This document shows, piece after piece, positions 60,335 to 64,000 of a stretch of 64,000 nucleotides of DNA. Under the pieces are notes generated by a model, which was not told the DNA's origin, did not search any database, and saw nothing but the letters and a program-made list of their open reading frames with translations. Made by a program: the position numbers and the translations under genes. This DNA comes from an uncultured Ruminococcus sp. (GTDB lineage Bacteria; Bacillota; Clostridia; Lachnospirales; Lachnospiraceae). Every line of letters starts with the position of its first letter. Within the stretch, counting starts at the first letter, position 1. The DNA lies in assembly GCA_900541505.1 (NCBI GenBank), contig UQKK01000005.1, positions 76,763 to 140,762 of the forward strand. Direction: 5' to 3'.

Positions 60335-61194
60335 ATGTCAAAACCAAAAGAAACTTATGTTTACAGCTCGGTTGGGGAGAGGTTGAAAACGGAGTGGAAG
60401 ATTTATGTGCTGGCGTTTGTGTTCGTTTTGATTGCGGACAGCATCGGTCAGATTCAAATCCCCGTGGGGACGGGAAAGTTCATTTTGTTCCCTATCTTCT
60501 ATGCCATCATACTGGGAGTCTTAAGCGGTCCGCAGGTGGCAAAGATTGTGAACAATAAACATGTCAAAGCGGCATCAAAACTGGTGGTAGTAGGAATTGC
60601 TCCGTTTATCGCCAAACTGGGGATTACGGCGGGGGCAATATTGAGACAATCTGGAATGCCGGACCTGCTGTTCTGCTCCACGGCTTCGGAAATCTGTTCG
60701 GAATCTTTCTGGCGCTTCCGATAGCGATTCTTTTGGGAATGAAGAGGGAGGCGGTGGGAGCCTGCTTTTCCATCAACAGAGAATATCATATGGCGCTGAT
60801 TAACAACATTTATGGCTCAGATTCCGCGGAAGCCAGAGGCAGTCTCTCGATTTATATCGTGGGCGGCATGATTGGGACAATTTATTTCGGGATTCTGGCG
60901 TCCGCAGTGGCTATGACAGGACTGTTCCGCCCGGAAGCATTAGGACTTGCATCGGGAGTCGGAGCGGGGATAATGATGGCGAGCGCCAGCGCCTCTCTGT
61001 GCGAAATTTATCCGGCTGCCACCGATACAATTTCTACCCTTGCCAGTGTGGGAGAGACGATGGCGGGGATTACGGGAATTTATATCAACATGTTTATCGC
61101 CATTCCCCTGTGTGATAAGCTCTACAGAGTGTTAGAACCGAGGCTTGGGAAGATTGCGTTAAAACCGAAGAAGAAAGAGGAGGGAGAAAAATGA
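60335..61194 (+). pseudogene. DUF3100 membrane protein, split by a one-base frameshift
   Basis: The first frame (60335 to a stop at 60724) gives MSKPKETYVYSSVGERLKTEW and membrane helices of a DUF3100-type protein. After about residue 98 it changes to unrelated sequence (ILRQSGMPDLL), while frame 1 continues the protein without gap from 60640 (NIETIWNAGPAVLL) to 61194. Adding one G to the G-run at 60631-60635 restores AGGNIETIW and one continuous frame of about 286 residues. It may be a real mutation, a phase-variable tract or a read error. The intact protein would have about eight helices. The partner gene overlaps its end by four bases. Confidence 0.82.
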
Positions 61195-61637
61195 GATACA
61201 TAGAATGGCTGATTTTGCTGGCAATAGGCGCCTGTGGGACAGGACTTGCGAATTTTATCGGATATGATGTGGGATTTTTCGATTCTCTCCCGGGGCTTGT
61301 GGTTTTGGTGATTATCTCCATGCTGGCTGTGGTCTGTACAAAAGTGATTCCGCTGAAACTGCCAATCGTAGCTTACTGTGCAATCATCGGTCTGATTGCG
61401 GCGTGCCCGCTTTCTCCGGTCAGGACATTTGTGATTACATCTGTGGCAGCGATTAATTTTACCGCGCCGTTTACTATGGTGGGAGCATATGCCGGTCTTG
61501 CAATCGGCGACCAGTTAAAACAGTTTATCAAACAGGGACCGAAGATTCTGATTGTGGGGCTTCTGGTGATGACAGGGACGTTTCTGGGTTCCTGTATCTG
61601 GGACTCTATGGTGCTGGCGCTGACAGGAGCAATCTGA
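61191..61637 (+). CDS. Small membrane protein, partner of DUF3100
   Basis: A 148-residue hydrophobic protein with four or five predicted helices, starting MRYIEWLILLAIGACGTGLANFIGYDV. It starts within the end of the DUF3100 gene, and such a small partner regularly accompanies DUF3100, so the two probably form one transporter. The substrate is unknown; the operon also holds an amidohydrolase, so an amide or amine, heterocyclic compound may be carried. Confidence 0.8.
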   Translation: MRYIEWLILLAIGACGTGLANFIGYDVGFFDSLPGLVVLVIISMLAVVCTKVIPLKLPIVAYCAIIGLIAACPLSPVRTFVITSVAAINFTAPFTMVGAYAGLAIGDQLKQFIKQGPKILIVGLLVMTGTFLGSCIWDSMVLALTGAI

Positions 61638-61662
61638 CAAAAGGACAGGAGGAGACAAAGGT

Positions 61663-62979
61663 ATGGATAGATGTGATTTACTGATACAGAACACAACTGT
61701 TATGACGGACTATGAGACAATCAAGACGGATATGGATATTGCGGTGCTTGACGGAAAAATCCTGGATGTGGTCCCCACAGGGAGCTTAAGGTACAAAGCC
61801 GCTGAGACGCTAAACGGCAGAGGACGGGTCTATATGCCGGGGCTGATTGACAGCCATATGCATACGGGACAGCAGCTTTTAAAGGGGCTGGTGCTGGATG
61901 CGAAGCCTATCATCTGGACCCGGATTATGCTTCCTTTTGAGAGTACTCTGACGCCGGAGAAAATGGAACTGTCAGCAAAAATGGCTGCCCTGGAGATGAT
62001 AAAATCCGGTACCACAGCATTTGTGGACGCGGGAAGTTACTATATGGATGCTGCCGCTGCAATTTATGATGAGAGCGGACTGCGCGGATGCCTTTCCTGC
62101 TCTACTATGGATGAGGAGGGGCTGCCGGAGAGTATCGCGACGGATGCCAAAGGCGCTGTGGCAGCTACAGACCGCCTGTTTAAGACATGGCACCAAAAAG
62201 GGAATCTGAAAGTATATTATTCTCTGCGCGCGCTGAATTCCTGTTCAGATGAACTGATTTGTATGGCGCAGGAACATGCCCGGAAGAGAGGCGCCATCCT
62301 TCAGGCGCATATGAATGAGTATCAGGCGGAAGTGGATGGGATTGTGAAGCGGACGGGGCTGCGTCCCTATGAATTTCTGGAAGAGCGGGGCATACTCTCA
62401 GAACGTTTCTTTGGCGCTCACAGCCTTCTTCTCTCAGAGCGGGAGAAAGAACTTGTAAAGGAGAGGGGCGTCAGGATTTGCCATTGCCCGTTCAGCAACT
62501 GCGGAAAAGCGGTGCCGGATACTCCTGACCTTGTGGCGAGAGACATCATTCCGGGATTTGGGACAGACGGGGCGGCTCACGGGGGATTGAGTCTGTGGAG
62601 CGAGATGAAAATCTTCCGTTCCGTGATGAATATCTATCACGGTGTGCCATATAGGAATCCAAAGGTGATGCCGGCAGAGACCTTGTTTCGCATGATGTAT
62701 GAAGGCGGAGCGGCAGCCATAGATGAAGCGGGAAGCTGTGGCAGGATTGAAAAGGGATACCGGGCGGATTTGATAGGGGTGGATATTGACCAGCCTCATA
62801 TGATGCCCACAGGAAATCTTCTGCACACTTTGTTTGAGTGCGGGGATGCCGGAGATGTAAAAGAGATGATTGTGGGAGGAAAGCTGCTTATGAAAAATAG
62901 GGAAGTTCTCACTATGGACGAGGAAAAGATTCTCTATGAAGCCAGAGAATACAGGAAAGGTGAGGAAACTCCACTATGA
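61663..62979 (+). CDS. Amidohydrolase / deaminase (TrzA/AtzA-type, SAH-deaminase-like)
   Basis: A 438-residue metal-dependent hydrolase of the amidohydrolase superfamily. Metal ligands are visible: SHMHTGQ (about residues 66-72), QAHMNE (about 210), GAHSLLL (about 248) and the aspartate in FGTDGAAHGG (about 303). The group includes S-adenosylhomocysteine/methylthioadenosine deaminases, guanine and chlorotriazine hydrolases. It starts at ATG behind acaggagg. Its neighbours are two transporter-like genes and a TauE/SafE permease, so it probably breaks down an imported amine or purine-like compound. Confidence 0.88.
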   Translation: MDRCDLLIQNTTVMTDYETIKTDMDIAVLDGKILDVVPTGSLRYKAAETLNGRGRVYMPGLIDSHMHTGQQLLKGLVLDAKPIIWTRIMLPFESTLTPEKMELSAKMAALEMIKSGTTAFVDAGSYYMDAAAAIYDESGLRGCLSCSTMDEEGLPESIATDAKGAVAATDRLFKTWHQKGNLKVYYSLRALNSCSDELICMAQEHARKRGAILQAHMNEYQAEVDGIVKRTGLRPYEFLEERGILSERFFGAHSLLLSEREKELVKERGVRICHCPFSNCGKAVPDTPDLVARDIIPGFGTDGAAHGGLSLWSEMKIFRSVMNIYHGVPYRNPKVMPAETLFRMMYEGGAAAIDEAGSCGRIEKGYRADLIGVDIDQPHMMPTGNLLHTLFECGDAGDVKEMIVGGKLLMKNREVLTMDEEKILYEAREYRKGEETPL

Positions 62980-63734
62980 TAGAGTACGTATTGACAGCCC
63001 TTGCCAATCTGCTGGTCGGGGCGAGCGTGGGACTCTGCGGTGTGGCAGGCTTTCTCCTGCCTATGTTCTATACCACATGTCTGCACATGGGTGTCTCCGA
63101 GAGCTTGGCCTTCAGTTTCGCGGCATTTGTGATTTCGGGAATCCTGGGGGCTGTGAATTATAAACGGGCGGGCAATCTGGATATCCCCTTTGGAATCCGC
63201 CTGAGTATCGGAAGTCTGGCGGGCGCAATCGCGGGAGTAAAGCTCAATCTGGTCATTCCGGAGGAGACGGTAAAAATCCTTCTGTACCTTGTGGTCCTGC
63301 TCTCAGGTATCTCAATTCTGGTACGCAAGGATGCGCAAAAAACGGAGACAAAGAAAAGATTTTTGATTTCCGAGCACCTTCCCGCCACCCTTTTGCTGGG
63401 AGCCGTGACAGGGTGCATCTGCTCTCTGTCAGGCGCGGGCGGTCCTGTGCTGGTCATGCCATTGCTGGTTGTGATGGGGATTCCTGTGCGCACGGCAGTG
63501 GGGGTGTCCCTGTTTAATTCTATCTATATCGGGGTCCCCGCCGTAGCCGGGTATATGGCGCAGTGTGACGTAAGAAAGATGGCTCCTGTGTTGATTCTTG
63601 CGCTTGTGACACATGGGATTGGAGTCCAGTTCGGAAGTGTGAAGGCAGTGTACATAAACCAGAAACTTTTAAAGCGGGGAATTGCCGTGTTTTCTATCGG
63701 AATTGCGCTGCTCAAACTTTCGGGAGTCTTTTAA
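62976..63734 (+). CDS. TauE/SafE (TSUP) family membrane permease
   Basis: A 252-residue membrane protein with about eight helices in two inverted halves, typical of the TSUP (sulphite exporter TauE/SafE) family: the first half has GASVGLCGVAGFLLP, the second GAVTGCICSLSGAGGPVLVMPLL. Such proteins carry sulphite, sulphoacetate or similar anions. Its start overlaps the amidohydrolase stop by four bases, so it belongs to the same operon as the last gene. A hairpin follows at 63789. Confidence 0.9.
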   Translation: MIEYVLTALANLLVGASVGLCGVAGFLLPMFYTTCLHMGVSESLAFSFAAFVISGILGAVNYKRAGNLDIPFGIRLSIGSLAGAIAGVKLNLVIPEETVKILLYLVVLLSGISILVRKDAQKTETKKRFLISEHLPATLLLGAVTGCICSLSGAGGPVLVMPLLVVMGIPVRTAVGVSLFNSIYIGVPAVAGYMAQCDVRKMAPVLILALVTHGIGVQFGSVKAVYINQKLLKRGIAVFSIGIALLKLSGVF

Positions 63735-63788
63735 CAGTCAAGAGTGTGAATTTTCGCGGAAAAGACAGGGGGAGATATATACGGGAAA

Positions 63789-63814
63789 GCCTGATGAGGA
63801 TACCTTCATCAGGC
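63789..63814 (+). terminator. Hairpin after the TSUP gene
   Basis: gcctgatga pairs with tcatcaggc around a short loop. No T-run follows, so it is a weak terminator at best. Confidence 0.55.
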
Positions 63815-63845
63815 TGAATGCCGGAGCAAAGAACAGTCCTTTTGT

Positions 63846-63942
63846 CGGAGTAAAAATGCTCCCTTAGCCGGAGTAAAAATGCTCCCTTAGCCGAAGTAAA
63901 AATGCTCCCTTAGCTGGAGTGGAAACGCTGCCTTAGACGGAG
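63846..63942. repeat. 23-bp tandem repeat, about four copies
   Basis: The unit cggagtaaaaatgctccctt plus agc begins at 63846, 63869, 63892 and 63915, and a fifth partial start follows at 63938. The first three are near-identical and the fourth has diverged (ggagtggaaacgctgcc). Each unit contains ggag...ctcc, which can form a small hairpin. There are no spacers, so it is not CRISPR. The rest of the window (63943-64000) shows no gene. Confidence 0.88.
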
Positions 63943-64000
63943 AGACTTAGAGTATAATTATCATTGGCAAAAATAAAGGGAAGAGACCGAAACCTCTTCC

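Noticed and set aside
63846..63942. CRISPR array at the window end
   Set aside because: The copies are directly joined with no unique spacers, and no cas genes are nearby.
1..64000. tRNA and rRNA genes
   Set aside because: Reading for TpsiC-type ggttcgaat boxes with matching acceptor stems and for conserved rRNA segments gave nothing convincing.

Overview
The window is a chromosomal stretch of about 50% GC from a low-GC-phylum (Bacillota) anaerobe. Gene content points to a gut-type, spore-forming Lachnospiraceae-like Clostridium: a glycyl-radical pyruvate formate-lyase, a sporulation sigma-K factor, RNase J, IreB, RuvX and many strong Shine-Dalgarno sites with ATG, GTG or TTG starts. I cannot name the species. 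No rRNA, tRNA or CRISPR array was recognised.

Layout. 1-12.9 kb is one long plus-strand operon: the end of a sugar-type ABC importer (one partial and one complete permease), two paralogous ADP-ribosylglycohydrolase-like proteins, a PfkB kinase, a nucleoside phosphorylase, a SIS-domain protein, a YjbQ protein, a nucleoside hydrolase, a double-domain nucleoside 2-deoxyribosyltransferase-like protein, DeoD and a ribokinase. Together they look like a machine that imports a ribosylated compound, splits its N-glycosidic bond and feeds ribose to the pentose pathway. 13.1-16.7 kb is a three-subunit molybdenum hydroxylase of the xanthine dehydrogenase type, which would oxidise the purine base released; moaC lies far downstream at 45.7 kb. 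17.5-20.2 kb holds a lipoprotein and an L,D-transpeptidase. 20.5-23.5 kb is pflB-pflA, with a Rex-like operator and a 165-bp terminal-inverted-repeat element that begins inside the promoter and forms the 5' leader. 23.6-25.6 kb is a recent tandem duplication of an Rpn-family nuclease gene. 25.9-30.3 kb holds a BceAB-like ABC transporter and a divergent orphan GHKL histidine kinase. 30.4-33.8 kb is larB-larC-larE (nickel-pincer cofactor) followed by a MerR regulator.

33.9-37.1 kb is an AT-richer module: a MarR regulator divergent from a PatB-type C-S lyase and an amino-acid permease, with two matching palindromic operators around the promoter. 37.1-38.6 kb is a MATE exporter preceded by what appears to be a guanidine-IV (mepA-type) riboswitch. 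Next come a DUF4317 protein, a DinJ-YafQ toxin-antitoxin pair, and a MarR-controlled heterodimeric ABC exporter. 45.7-58.6 kb is mostly housekeeping: moaC, a GH25 lysozyme lipoprotein, prmA, rsmE, a cysteine desulfurase with thiI, an HPr-like protein, mtaB, ireB-ruvX-DUF1292-fur, rnjA, trmR and a U32 (TrhP-like) protein. Sigma-K and a Crp/Fnr regulator follow on the minus strand. The Crp gene diverges from an operon of a frameshifted DUF3100 membrane protein, its small partner, an amidohydrolase and a TauE/SafE permease. The window ends in a 23-bp tandem repeat.

The best candidates for something undescribed are the ribosyl-compound operon (1-12.9 kb) and the inverted-repeat element acting as the pflB leader. 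All functions are inferred from sequence by eye; no database search was run.
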